A stretch of 64,000 bases of DNA, taken from contig CM043962.1 of NCBI GenBank assembly GCA_014529385.2, forward strand, positions 130,024,574-130,088,573, read 5' to 3'. How positions within the stretch are numbered: position 1 is the first letter of the stretch; each line of letters opens with the position of its first letter. This DNA comes from Adiantum capillus-veneris. Its lineage: Eukaryota; Streptophyta; Polypodiopsida; Polypodiales; Pteridaceae. Shown here piece after piece: positions 48,538-58,450 of the stretch. The notes under the pieces were generated by a model, which was not told where the DNA came from, ran no database searches, and saw only the letters and a program-made list of their open reading frames with translations. The position numbers and the translations under genes were made by a program.

Positions 48538-49985
48538 AAAGGCTTTCCACCTTTGAAATATGGAAAATACATCGGATTTATTCTTCCTGATTTTTGAAAT
48601 TTTACCCTCTTTTTTTTACCATAAACACAATCTTCACAGAACTCTAAGTCCACTTCTTTCAAACCTGGTAGAAGCTTCTTTGTTTGAAGGATTTGCATTC
48701 CTTTGGCACTCATATACCCAAGTCGGTAGTGCCACACCGCACTGTCAACTTCTGTAGTTGTTGCACAAGCTGAAGGTTGCGTGCTAACAGTACACAAGTA
48801 AAGTGTACCGACTTTTTCACCCTTGGCAGCCACCAAAGATCCCTTTGAGATCTTCCACCGTTTGTTTTCGAATGCAATGTTGTGACCTTCATCGTCCAAT
48901 TGTCCTGTAGAGATCAAATTTTTGCGAAGAGAAGGAACATGCCTAACATCTTTAAGCTTCCATTCATTTCCGTTAGCAGTTTTAACAGAAACTGTACCTT
49001 TGCCGACAATCTCACAAGCTTCATCATCTCCCAAGTATACATACCCAAAATTACCTTTGGTGTAGTCTTGGAAATGTTGCTTGTGTGGTGTCGCATGGAA
49101 TGAAGCCCCGGAATCTACTATCCAGGAATTAGACACATTGTCTAATGAGAGAATTAGAGCATCTTGCTCTACTTTACCTGCCACATTGGCCTCCGATGTT
49201 GGCTTGTTGTCTTGAGACTCTGTCTCCTTCTTCTTCTTGGACCAACAATCCTTCTTGACGTGGCCCTTCTTGCCGCAGTTCCAACATTCAAGAACTGACT
49301 TTGTGCGTGACTTACTCCGCCTTGAGCGATCACGACCCTTTTGGTTTTTGAACCTCTCCTTAAGCCTTCCTCTTGTTTCCACTGATAGTGCAGCACTTGA
49401 TGATTCTCCTGTGCTTCTCCTTTGCATTTCCTCGCTTAGGAGAACACCCACAACATCATCAAACTTAAGAGTATTTGTGCCAGAGATAGAATTACTTACA
49501 GCCATCACAAGGTTGTCCCAACTATCCGGTAGAGATGATAGTATAAGAAGAGCTCGCACTTCGTTATCGAAATTGATTTTCACTGATCGAAGTTGACTTA
49601 TGTTTGTGTTAAAGTCATTTAGGTGTTCTGCAACTGAACCATTCTCTGCCATCTTTAGATTGAACAAGCGCTTCATAAGAAATACCTTATTGGATGCCGA
49701 TGGTTTCTCGTAGAAGTCGTCAAGTGACTTCATCAAGTCCTCCGTGCTCTTCATCTCCGAAACATTGAAGGCCACCGTTGACGCCAAGCTTAACCGGATT
49801 GTTCCTAGTGCCTTTGGATCAAGGACAATCCATGCTTCATCTGCCATTGTTGCGGGCTTCTTCGCAAGACCGCCTAGTGGCAAATAGAGGTCCTTCTGGT
49901 AGAGATAGTCTTCAATCTGCATCTTCCAATGTTGGTATTTTTTGCCGTTGAACTTCTCAATCTTGAGCTTCCCTTCCTCCGCCAT
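48378..49985 (-). CDS. Element C gag-protease-integrase ORF 1
   Basis: 535 open codons starting MAEEGKLKIEKFNGKKYQHW, the standard start of this gag family. Gag core to about residue 200; CWNCGKKGHVKKDC knuckle near 233; protease SWIVDSGASFHATP near 285; GAG-pre-integrase WHYRLGYMSAKGM with CEDCVYGKKKRVKF near 420-460. After KFQKSGR the family continues into the integrase core with its first Asp. Here about 45-50 residues of core are absent and the frame changes, so the last 75 residues are out-of-frame integrase and the true frame goes on in ORF 2. The deletion plus frameshift (about 48597-48605) make pol non-productive; gag and protease could still be made. Confidence 0.93.
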   Translation of the reverse strand: MAEEGKLKIEKFNGKKYQHWKMQIEDYLYQKDLYLPLGGLAKKPATMADEAWIVLDPKALGTIRLSLASTVAFNVSEMKSTEDLMKSLDDFYEKPSASNKVFLMKRLFNLKMAENGSVAEHLNDFNTNISQLRSVKINFDNEVRALLILSSLPDSWDNLVMAVSNSISGTNTLKFDDVVGVLLSEEMQRRSTGESSSAALSVETRGRLKERFKNQKGRDRSRRSKSRTKSVLECWNCGKKGHVKKDCWSKKKKETESQDNKPTSEANVAGKVEQDALILSLDNVSNSWIVDSGASFHATPHKQHFQDYTKGNFGYVYLGDDEACEIVGKGTVSVKTANGNEWKLKDVRHVPSLRKNLISTGQLDDEGHNIAFENKRWKISKGSLVAAKGEKVGTLYLCTVSTQPSACATTTEVDSAVWHYRLGYMSAKGMQILQTKKLLPGLKEVDLEFCEDCVYGKKKRVKFQKSGRINPMYFPYFKGGKPLWRMKQVPKLNASASTMEANIAAKLLKAFVLAMAFGGKAQPQGNLNKMGFRKG

Positions 49986-50044
49986 AACTCCTACTCAATT
50001 CAAGGAATCCTTTCCTTGAGATAATTTAGCTACGAGAAAACCTT

Positions 50045-50055
50045 GCTCTGATACC
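50045..50055 (-). promoter_or_regulatory. Primer-binding site of element C
   Basis: The minus strand reads GGTATCAGAGC shortly after the 5' LTR end CCTAACA. It is the initiator tRNA-Met site with its first base not matching. Confidence 0.88.
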
Positions 50056-50058
50056 TGT

Positions 50059-50145
50059 TGTTAGGAAATAAGACGTAGCTAAATAGATAATTGAGTAGAT
50101 TACTTAATGGAGAGAGACAGATTTATAAACACGAGATTATAGAGT

Positions 50146-50207
<62 letters not shown>

Positions 50208-50874
50208 CACGATATACGTGGTTCACCCAATGTGGGCTACGTCCATGGGAAAGCAGCCACTCAATGGCTTTAGTACTTCAAAACAAGAAGTAGTTTACAA
50301 AGGGATTATACCCTTAATGGAGCTCCCGCCTTGCTTCACTCTCACCACCTCACACTCACCTTGTTGCATCAACTTCACACTATGAAATGTGTGTAAAAAT
50401 GGCCTCCTTTTATAGGCCAAAAGGGCTGCCCTCTCTTATGACAGACAGCCATGTGTAGCCGCTCTTGTGCGAATAAGTCCAAATCGGACCCTCCAATCCG
50501 CCCATGTGTGGCCGCCCTTGAGAAGACAAGTCCGCTTTTGAATTCGGCCACCAGCCACCGGCCATTGACTTTCGACCACCGGCCATTGACTACCGGCCAC
50601 CGGCCAACCGACTGGTTGTTTTCCGACCACTTTTCGGCCGCCGTCCGGCCATAATATTCCGGCGAAAAAGAATATTCCGACGAAAAAAAAAAGTCTTGGC
50701 AGCCTCCGCCCCCGAGGCCTTTAAAGTTGCCCTTGATTCTTGTCCGTGAAAATTTTGGTTTCCGGTGAGTGATTTTCCTTCACGCACGATGGCTTCTCCT
50801 TATAATGGGGGCCTTACAAATGTGCGCTTTTACCACAGAAAATTACAAGGGTAAATCAGGCTCCATACTTAACA
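50059..50874 (-). repeat. 5' LTR of element C
   Basis: 816 bp. It differs from the other LTR by a long (GA)n tract at 50148-50202 and by a roughly 38-bp segment (about 50682-50718, with an A-run and CCTCCGCCCCCGAGG) that replaces different sequence. Confidence 0.96.
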
Positions 50875-50930
50875 ATTTATACGTCTCGGTCTATAGTAGC
50901 GTTTGTTAACTAACATCGGCTCAGTTAACA
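50875..50930 (-). repeat. Element E 5' LTR, part right of the nested Copia
   Basis: It starts with the ATTTA target duplicate and ends TCAGTTAACA. On the minus strand this is the LTR start TGTTAACTGAGCC. The next base to the right, 50931, is gypsy RT sequence of element F. Confidence 0.8.
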
Positions 50931-51760
50931 TTTTCTTTGTTAGGTCATGTAATGGTCGTGCGATTTGTGAGAACTTTTCTATGAAGCGTCTATAGTATGC
51001 ACACATTCCTATAAAGATTCTTAGTTCATGTTGATTCCTTGGATTAGGCCATCCTTTTATTACCTCTAACTTTGATGGATCCATTTGGATGCCATCTTGA
51101 GAGATAATGTGACCTAAATAATGAATCTCTAGTAAGAAAAATTCACTTTTCTTTCGATAAATACAAAGTTTATTCACTCATAAAACTTGAAATATTACAT
51201 GGAGCTGTTGCTTGTGTTTGTCTAATGAATTAGAGTAGATGATTATATCATTAGAGAACACTCCAATAAAGATTCGATGAGGCATGAATAGCTTTTCCTC
51301 TGACGGTTAAATGTGGCTGGTGCATTGGTCAAGCCAAAAGGCATGACAATGTACTTGTAAAGACCAAACGTAGTGCAAAATGTGGTGTTTACAATGTCTT
51401 GATCAACTATCCTTATTTGATGGTAGCCGCTTTTTAGGTCAGTCCTATTAAAGTAGGTCGACCCCTATAGCTTATCAAATAGGTCCTCTACCCGTGGAAC
51501 AGGAAACCTATTCTTGATAGTAATCCTATTTAGTGCTCTATAGTCGACACACATACGATATGTGCCATCTTTCTTTTGCACTAATAAAACTGGCAAACAA
51601 AATGGAGATTAGATAGACCTAACCATGCCTTTCTCAACCAACTCATGCACTTGCTGTATAATCTCCTCTTGTTGATCTTGAGAAGTTCGATAAGCAGGTT
51701 CATTAGGCGATGAGCTTCCTAGAAGAAGTTCAATTGCATGGTCCTCATTCCCTCGTTTGG
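50931..51760 (-). pseudogene. Element F reverse transcriptase, truncated by element E
   Basis: The minus strand gives ELVEKGMVRSI, then [52 protein letters not shown], and in the frame at 51177 SEFFLLEIHYLGHIISQDGI and MCAYYRRFIEKFSQIARPL. It stops matching at HDLTKK, exactly where E's LTR begins. The catalytic Asp-Asp region near 51240 is damaged. RNase H and integrase are not found to the left of E within the window. Confidence 0.88.
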
Positions 51761-52310
51761 GAGGTAGCTCACAATGGATGTTGTCAATAAAAATATATTG
51801 GAACCCCTTGAGGAAATTGGATAACTCTAATTTCTTTTGATTGCTTATATCTTCTTTTGCTAAAACATTAGGTTCATTTTGAGAATCTTTAACAAAAATC
51901 ATGTGCATGAAAATAGAGCTCTTTATTGACTTACTGAAAGCTTGCTTATGTACAATGAGTATGGTGCTACCCAACTCCTTAGCATCTTTGTACATATTTT
52001 TTTCTCTGTACCTAAAGTGGAATTTTTTTTCAGGGAATTTAACATTGGCAGCCATGCGATCAAACCATGGTGCCCCTAGGATTACATCCTCATGTTTGAG
52101 AGAAGAGATGAAGAAATCCTCCTTATCCACATAGCTTTGGACATGGAGCCTCAATTTCCCAATTAAGGGAGTGACTGAGGCTTCTTGTCCCTTGAAAGCA
52201 CCATCGGCAAGTAGGACATCTCCCATCTCATAGGCTTAGATGCCTTGCTTGGTGACCAACTTTGTAGATATGAAATTGTGAGTAGAACCAGGGTCAAAGA
52301 GAATGAAAGC
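51609..52310 (-). pseudogene. Element F protease and start of RT
   Basis: At about 52265-52300 the minus strand reads FDPGSTHNFISTK, the catalytic DPGS variant of DSG. After a stop the open frame 52226-51609 follows with LLADGAFKGQEASV, the HEDVILGAPWFDRM end of the protease, a 60-residue linker, and the RT entry (LPPKRGNEDHAIELL). This is a normal gypsy arrangement. Confidence 0.85.
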
Positions 52311-52381
52311 AACATGTTCTCTTACCTTTCACCAAGCATGATATAGAGGAGATCCTTTGTGATGAGCATCCTCTTCTTGAA

Positions 52382-53821
52382 TTATGACCAAGGTAGCTCT
52401 AGGAGGCTCATTACATGTATTCTTGTGGGGGAAAGCACGATAGCATGTCCTTGCTCCCCGCACTTGAAACAACGGTTATCTTTTTTATAACACTCTAGCT
52501 CTTTAGGAGAGAGTTTATTTTTACCTATATAAACTCCCTTCTCCTTGGATTTGTTGTTGTTGGCGTTTCCTTTGAAAGACTTCTCGACGTTTCCCTTCCC
52601 CTTAGTCTCACTACAGTCCTTGTTTTCCATGGGCTTAAAATTTCTCTTACCCTCTTGTTGTAAGTTGATTCTTGAAGCCACCATGGTATGGTGTATGACC
52701 GCAGATATGGTGCGAGGCCTTTGGGAGTTAACATACTCTACCATATCCTCAAATAAACCCGCACAAAATTGTTGTTTTTGCTCTCCAAAATCCATCTTTT
52801 TGTAAATAGTGGCTTTGGGATGTAAATCCCAAAACTTGTCTACATATTTGTGAATAGATTCATAGAGAGAGCTTCAAGATTTTCCATTCAGTGAGTACTT
52901 TGTCTTTGGCATCGGTAGCCAAAAACTGCTTCATGATGGAAGCTCTTAAAGCTTCCATTTGTGGAGCTTTATTGTTTGCTCGTAGGCTAGACCACCATTG
53001 CCTGACGGACTTTTGAAAATGCATAGCTACATGACGTAGCTTAGAGGACTCCATGAAGCCCTCATCTCCGTAGCATAGAGGACTCCATAGCACCAAAGGT
53101 GCTATCGTAGGTAAGAAAAGAGATGTTCTTTCCTTCCTCTTTGAAATTTTTGAGCTTGGACGACCTTTTCTAGGCGGTATAGGATTTCCTATGGCCTCTT
53201 CTCTTGGGCTATTCCAGAGCTGCACCATCACTTTCTTCAGGAGGGGAAGATGATGAGAAGGATAGAGAAGTGGATGACCTCTTTCTCGCCTTTTTCTTCC
53301 CTTGTTCCTTCTTTTCTGCACCATCACTTTCTTCAAAAGAGGAAAAGGATGAGGAAGATGGAGAAGGGGGTGAACTCTTTCTCGCCTTTGTCTTCTCCAT
53401 TTAGGGGGTGTTGGAGAGCGTTTTTCCCGCTGTCTTCATGCAGCCATCTCCGCCAAGGTGGTAGGAGACTCGCTTCTTCTCGTTCTTTTGGTGGGGGATC
53501 TACCGTTGAAACTTGGGTTCTCTTTAGGGAAGGAGATGCTTTGTACGGATCCTTGTCTTCTTTTCTTATCAGAGAGAGTCCTCTTATGGAAGTCTCACCA
53601 GGAGCCTTCCTAGGTACTCTCTCTTCTTGGTGGGGAGTTTGGAGAATACCATGGGTGCACAATTGTTGTAGCACTTCACCTTGGAGGGATGGATTACCCA
53701 GGGCTTTTTGAAGCCTAGAAACAAGATAATTTACAAGCATAGGGGCATCATTAGTTGTTATTTCATTAGAAAAATCAAAGCTATTAACATTCATTTCAAT
53801 CTCTTTTCCTTTGTCAGCCAT
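52382..53821 (-). pseudogene. gag: Element F gag pseudogene
   Basis: The likely start is the ATG at 53821 (MADKGKEIEMNVNSFDFSN). The N-terminal frame runs to 53333. A Ser/Lys/Glu-rich segment is next, with two related blocks (ARKRSS...SFSS...EESDGA, about 53220-53390) showing an internal duplication of roughly 100 bp. The capsid part is at 53336-52860 (ESSKLRHVAMHFQKSVRQWW, MEALRASIMKQFLATDAKDK). The frame at 52795-52382 has DFGEQKQQFCAGL and a knuckle, CFKCGEQGH, whose last Cys is lost to a frameshift. The domain order is complete but needs three frames. Confidence 0.85.
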
Positions 53822-54222
53822 ATTAGCAAATTTTAGGTGTAAGTTTTTACTTGTACTTTGGCACTTCAAGCCCTAGTTGCTACTCCTCTTCACCTTCAAA
53901 GATAAGCACTCAAGCATCTATGCCCAAGGCTCAAATATTATTAATTGCAAGGAATAGAAGAGAGGGTTTAACAGAGCCAAGACAACACCGGTTCATATCA
54001 AGCTTCTAATAGCTCAATAATGGTTAAGCCATAGGCAAGCCTCATAGGACTCCATTATTAAGACCATAGCCCTTGACGATATCCCTGTTAACTGCATAAA
54101 GTAGATGTGCTTCAAGGATGAAAAATTTCTCTATTCTACTTACTCTTCTGCAATTAATAACACCAACCATTTGTAGCGAGCTTGAGGACCTCTCTTCTTG
54201 AGCAAGAAAAGAGAAACCAATA

Positions 54223-54234
54223 GCTATGATACCA
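54223..54234 (-). promoter_or_regulatory. Primer-binding site of element F
   Basis: The minus strand reads TGGTATCATAGC, the initiator-Met site with one change, following ...TTACAT. It fixes the inner edge of F's 5' LTR at 54236. Confidence 0.8.
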
Positions 54235-54235
54235 A

Positions 54236-55440
54236 TGTAACATTTAATGCACTAGTAACTTTTGTGTAGCGGAAATTGATAACATAGTGAGCATTTCATT
54301 AAGAAAAAGTTCCTAATGAGCATAGAGAGCGTACTTAGTTTGAGAAAGCAACATAGAAATTTACACCTAGCTAGTTTGGCATAGACAATACTTGAAAAGA
54401 GAGAGAAATAGAACAATTGACAACAATTGAGGACCTAATTTCGGTCCCCCCTCCAAAAAGTCTTTTATTATAGCTTCTCCTATCAAAGGAGACTGTTGCA
54501 CAATACAGTCTTTGTGTCCCTTGACAAAACTCGTTGATGCAACGAAGATGGAAGTTTCATGCACCAGTTTATACTTGAAAAACACACCTAGTGTCCCTAG
54601 CCTTAGTCCCAAGACCTCACACACCTTCAAAAATGGTGAGAGTTAGCAGGGAATGAGGAAAGATTGAGAGGAAGAAGATGTATCTTAAGAGAAAGAAGAA
54701 TTATCCTCACATAATCACTCCAATAGCATAGCTTAGCTTAGTAATTAGCATGGTAGAGTAGATGAGCATGCCATTGAAGCTTGGCTCTTGGTTGGATTTG
54801 CATTCCATAGCCAAGAGTTGTTGGTCTAGGCCTCTACTTCTCAATGCTTAGAGAAGGATATGGAGTTCTTGCTAAACACACAAGTTGTGTGTGTAAGTAG
54901 AAAAGTGAGTTAGACTAAAATGCCAACTCTCTCTCTACTTGGTCGACCCCTCCTCCAAATTTCTCTTGCTAGCTTCTCATTGGCTCCTGCAAACCTTAGC
55001 CAATAACAATTAAGAAGCATAATTGATAGCCTTGTGACATGTATCCCCCTTTCCCCTTTTGTGAGAGCTTTAGGTAATCAAATAATTGGGATGCTAGATG
55101 CTCATTGGACCCCTTGGTAGACTATCTAATAGTCTTCTAGGGAGCTTAATTTCTATTGGTTCTTTTATCAAGCATTTTTTCACTAATGTTACTCTAACCT
55201 AATTCTCATCGGTCCACCTCTATGGCCATCCAATAGGATTCGAGGAGTGATTGGGGGCAACTGAGTTAGGATCCTTCCACGTGTTCGTTCTTCCCTTTGA
55301 GGAGAGCTTGGGACTGTGTATCTGTGTGTGTGTGTGTATTTCTCTCTCATCCCCTATCATTAGGGATCGCCTTCTCCTTCCTAGGGATGTGGGAAGACTT
55401 TTTTAGTCTTCTCATAACCATCCAATTTTTCCCCACCTTG
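54236..55440 (-). repeat. Element F 5' LTR (outer edge unresolved)
   Basis: The LTR starts TGTAACATTTAATGC on the plus strand. A TATA-like CTATAATAAAAG reads leftwards at about 54463-54475. No second copy is in the window, so the right edge given is only a limit set by the tandem duplication at 55451. A (TG)n run at 55325-55338 lies inside the span. I see no gene here. Confidence 0.45.
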
Positions 55441-55450
55441 GGCCATTGGA

Positions 55451-55626
55451 CTTTTTAATTAGTTTTTGGAACTTTAGCCTATGAAAATCTTAGTGGAGCT
55501 GACCTTGGTTCTTTTAAGACCCATTGAAGCACATTGCTCTTTTTAATTAGTTTTTGGAACTATAGCCTATGAAAGTCTTAGTGGAGCTGACCTTGGTTCT
55601 TTAAGCCCCATTGAAGCACATTGCTC
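55451..55626. repeat. 88-bp tandem duplication
   Basis: CTTTTTAATTAGTTTTTGGAAC starts at 55451 and again at 55539. The copies run through GTGGAGCTGACCTTGGTTC and CATTGAAGCACATTGCTC with three or so differences. Confidence 0.92.
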
Positions 55627-56223
55627 TTTTGCAGAATGTCCCCCTTTGGATCCGTATTTTCCCTCCTTTGGATTCCTGCAGAGACCGGTCTAGCAGCCTT
55701 ACCAATATTCTAGCTTTTACTCCCTTGGTACTTTCTTATATTAAATGATCAGTTTAACATGAGAAAATCATTTGGGAGAATTAGATATTATCTTCTATGA
55801 CAGAGATCCTTTTCTCTATCACCCTATAAATATACCATAAGACTCATAGTCTTTGTCCGTTTGGATCCAAGCCGTCTAGGTCCACGAACTAGGTCCGTGA
55901 CCCCCTGGGTTGCCCTTGGCCTTAGAAAAAGACTATTCTCCAATGACTTTCTTGGAATTTATACCAGCCCTCAAAAGTAAGATACGGGACATCGGGATGG
56001 ACGACAAAGGTTCCTATGTCATTTTCTCTATATACCCCTTCTTCATATGATCTGATAGCACATTTAAAGAAATACTACTAACTTGGGCTTCAAGGCTTAT
56101 TAGGGCTTTTAATACCGACAAAGCAACATGTTGGTCATAAAACCTACAGAAGAAAAAACATTGTCAAATTAATGCATGTCAATGTCAATTTTTAGGACTT
56201 AAAAAACAAGTACACTTATCTTA

Positions 56224-56700
56224 TTACATGTTCCAAGGTTGTGTTAGATCTTTCAAGTATCCATTAAGGATTTCTTTATCAATGTCTTCATAAAAGTGCA
56301 TGTGTGTAAAAATTATACCAACGAAGAGCGTGTTTTTTTCATCATAATGAAATTTCAATCTCATGATCATCAAAACCCAAAAACTCAACCACCATAATAA
56401 AGTTTTAGTTTTATGACCAAGACAATCAACATGCTGATAAGATAAGATTAAGCTAACATGCAATTTAGATAAGGTATATGTACCTTAAGTTCTTGATAGT
56501 ACTTGGACAAGCTCTAGACAACACCCTTTGTAAATATTATATGCGCTAGAGTAAAGCAATCCTCAAGCAGTCTTCCCACAAAGATGATACATTAGTTGTG
56601 TTGGAAGATATTCTTTTTGAACTATATATTTTTCTTCACCTCATCAATGGTATTTAGAACATACACTTTCACTCTAGTGACCTTGCTTATTGGCAACCTA
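56224..56700 (-). pseudogene. Ubiquitin-like pseudogene, left palindrome arm
   Basis: The minus strand reads KVTRVKVYVLNTIDEVKK, FQHN, IFVGRLLEDCFTLAHI from about 56690 to 56530, the inverted partner of the frame at 56959. The following open frame (56463-56224) ends HFYEDIDKEILNGYLKDL and TQPWNM. Stops and one frame change interrupt the ubiquitin part. Confidence 0.75.
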
Positions 56701-56769
56701 ACAAAAATTGTATGTTGCTCCCTGTAAAAAATTGATTACACTCTTATCAAAAGAGCAATCCAAAAATGT

Positions 56770-56885
56770 TTTTTACACTAGTAAGTTGTATCTTCTTGTC
56801 CTCCAACACATAACAAAAGAAATGATGCTACACATCCACATGCTTTGTCCTTGTATGAAAGGATTGGTTCTTTGCCAATAAACAA
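56770..56885 (-). pseudogene. Copia RNase H fragment in the palindrome loop
   Basis: The minus strand reads NQSFHTRTKHVDV, a stop, then HHFFCYVLEDKKIQL. This is the end of Copia RNase H (FHSRTKHIEVRYHFIR in the nearby element C). Only about 35 codons are present. Confidence 0.7.
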
Positions 56886-56958
56886 CATTTCAAGATTTAT
56901 TATTTGATAAGAGTGTAATTAATTTGTTTCACAAAGCAACATTAACTTTTTTATCAGA

Positions 56959-57171
56959 ATGCCAATGGGCAAGGTCATTAAGCTAAAAGTGCATTTTCTA
57001 GATATCATTGATGTGGTAAAGCAAAAGACACCGGCTAAAGAGAACATCCTTCAACACAATCAATGTCTCATATTTGTGGGGAGGTTTCTTGAAGATGGAT
57101 TTACCCTAGCGCATTATAATATTTACAAAGGGTGTTGTCTGGAACTTGTCAAAATACTATCAAGAACTTAA
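56959..57171 (+). pseudogene. Ubiquitin-like domain, right palindrome arm
   Basis: A 70-codon open frame aligns along the whole ubiquitin fold: KVIKLKVHFLDIIDVVKQK for the first strands and helix, then QCLIFVGRFLEDGFTLAHYN for the strand, turn and LEDGxTLxxYN signature, and LELVKIL for the last strand. The Gly-Gly C-terminus is absent and many positions differ from ubiquitin, so it is a ubiquitin-like domain of a larger protein or a decayed copy. A GGTATATTTATC at 57171 could be a 5' splice site. Further coding-like sequence follows at about 57330-57405 (HFYEDFDKEVFNGYMKDF). Gene fragments inside inverted repeats are typical of Pack-MULE-like capture, but no Mutator ends were identified. Confidence 0.78.
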
Positions 57172-57485
57172 GGTATATTTATCTCATTTAAAATCTTATC
57201 TCAGCTTAATGTTACCTTATCAGCATCCAGATTGTCCTAGTCATAAAGTTAAAAAATTTATTATGGTAGTTGAGTTTGTAGATTTTGATGATTATGAAAC
57301 TAAAATTTCATTGAAATCCAGACACACGTGCACTTTTATGAAGACTTTGACAAAGAAGTCTTTAATGGATACATGAAAGATTTCACACAACCTCGAAACA
57401 TGTAATATCATAAGTGTACTCTTTTTAAAAATCCTAAAGATTGACATTGACATGCATTCAATTGGAAATGTTTCCTTTGCAGGTT

Positions 57486-57630
57486 CTATAAAGTAGCCTT
57501 ATCTGAATTAAAAGCCCTAATAAGCATTGCAGTTCAAGTTAGTAGTAGTAAAAATAGTTGTCCTTCCTTTAATGAATTGAACAAAGGATTCAAATGTGCT
57601 ATCAGATCGTACGAAGAAGCGGTATAGACA
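57486..57630 (+). pseudogene. Coding-like segment next to the ubiquitin copy
   Basis: Following TTTGCAG, the frame FYKVALSELKALISIAVQVS continues with SCPSFNELNKGFKCAIRSYE to a stop at about 57628. Related text occurs inverted at 56030-56145 and at 59250-59400, each with its own changes. The common reading suggests a real exon of one ancestral gene. Function unknown. Confidence 0.5.
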
Positions 57631-57726
57631 GAAAATGACATAGGGTCCTTTGTCATCCATCTCGATATCACATTTCTTACGTTCGAGGGTTGAAGAGTAG
57701 CCTTTTGGTTTGTGGATTCAGAAGGC

Positions 57727-58015
57727 AGAGTTGTCTCCTATATGGTGCTTCGTTGTGTCTGCATGAGATTGTTGCCAGATGGTTCACAAGAGTTGTCTCC
57801 TATATGGTGCTTCGTTGTGTCTGCATGAGATTGTTGCCAGATGGTTCTGTCTCATTCAGTATACTAAATTTGAAGTCTATTTATTCATCCCAATTGTTCA
57901 TCTAAAGTCTGTTGTCATTTGGTCACTTGAATTATATTTGAAGTCTATTCATTCATCTCAATTGTTCATCTAAAGTCTGTTGTCATCCGGTGAAATCTAT
58001 TATCTATTCATCTAA
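57727..58015. repeat. Local tandem duplications
   Basis: GTTGTCTCCTATATGGTGCTTCGT and on to CCAGATGGTTC is present twice in tandem (57729 and 57792, 63 bp apart). Then a unit containing TTTGAAGTCTATT(T/C)ATTCATC and TCTAAAGTCTGTTGTCAT occurs twice and a half (57869-58015). Confidence 0.85.
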
Positions 58016-58450
58016 AGTGTGAGCTTAGCTCAATCCCAGCCTCCGTTGGTCGCCAAGGGTCTCACAAATTACGTGGAATGGTCACTGAGAGACCATTCAC
58101 TACCCCATATTGGTCTTGGTACTCTGGAATGAGTACAAAAATGTTTTCATGTTGTCAATGCTGGTCTTGGTCCCCAAAGGCATAATGAGAACACATAATG
58201 TTAACCTATGCTAGAAAAATACATTTTTTCTAACCGTGAAACTAAGGGGAAACTTGAAATTTTTTCGTTTTTAGGTCAATTTTTGAAGCTTTTGCTAGGA
58301 ATTGCACTAGAACTTGTGTAAATTTCCTGTTTTTCTTAAAGGCAAGCTCAAAATCCAACTGAGATTTTACAATTTCAGCCGGTTAATATGCATTGGACCC
58401 GGATTGTTTTCTAACAATGATGGACATTAGCCTTGGAACCTCAAAGTATA

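Larger units (their letters stand above)
45404..50874 (-). mobile_element. Element C: complete Ty1/copia element, Tork/TNT1-like
   Basis: Direct LTRs (TGTTAGGAAATAAG...CTTAACA) at 45404-46182 and 50059-50874 flank gag-pol on the minus strand. The target duplication is a perfect ATTTA (45399-45403 and 50875-50879). Order is gag, zinc knuckle, protease, integrase, RT, RNase H, as in Ty1/copia. The two long ORFs resemble the TNT1-94 type pol. It is the youngest of the nested elements seen here because it interrupts E, yet an internal integrase deletion and frameshift prevent autonomous movement. Confidence 0.97.
35510..50930 (-). mobile_element. Element E: large pol-less LTR element carrying a nested Copia
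   Basis: The right (5') LTR runs from 50930 leftwards to 44539, split by the Copia element at 45404-50874. Just inside it is a primer-binding-site-like sequence. At 35626-35637 a polypurine tract abuts an LTR end related to the start of the 5' LTR. Between them, 8.9 kb carries minus-strand ORFs with a zinc knuckle but no recognisable protease, RT or integrase. E therefore looks non-autonomous. Only about 115 bp of the left LTR matches the right one, so the left end is rearranged or the two ends come from related elements. The right junction (50930/50931) interrupts a gypsy RT. Confidence 0.65.
55966..57692. repeat. Imperfect palindrome with ubiquitin-bearing arms
   Basis: The left arm (about 55966-56755) is the reverse complement of the right arm (about 56905-57692), diverged and with indels; the right arm has one extra stretch of about 55 bp near 57550-57605. 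Matched pairs include CCCTCAAAAGTAAG with CTTACGTTCGAGGG and GACAACACCCTTTGTAAATATTAT with its complement at 57117-57140. The loop is about 150 bp. Both arms carry ubiquitin-like sequence reading outwards from the loop. Confidence 0.87.

Noticed and set aside
44539-50930. Element E's right LTR as a solo LTR
   Set aside because: A primer-site-like sequence follows at the expected place and a polypurine tract with a matching LTR start lies at 35626, so an internal region is present.
56959-57171. Functional ubiquitin gene
   Set aside because: It lacks the Gly-Gly end, differs at many conserved positions and lies in a palindrome, so it is a ubiquitin-like fragment.
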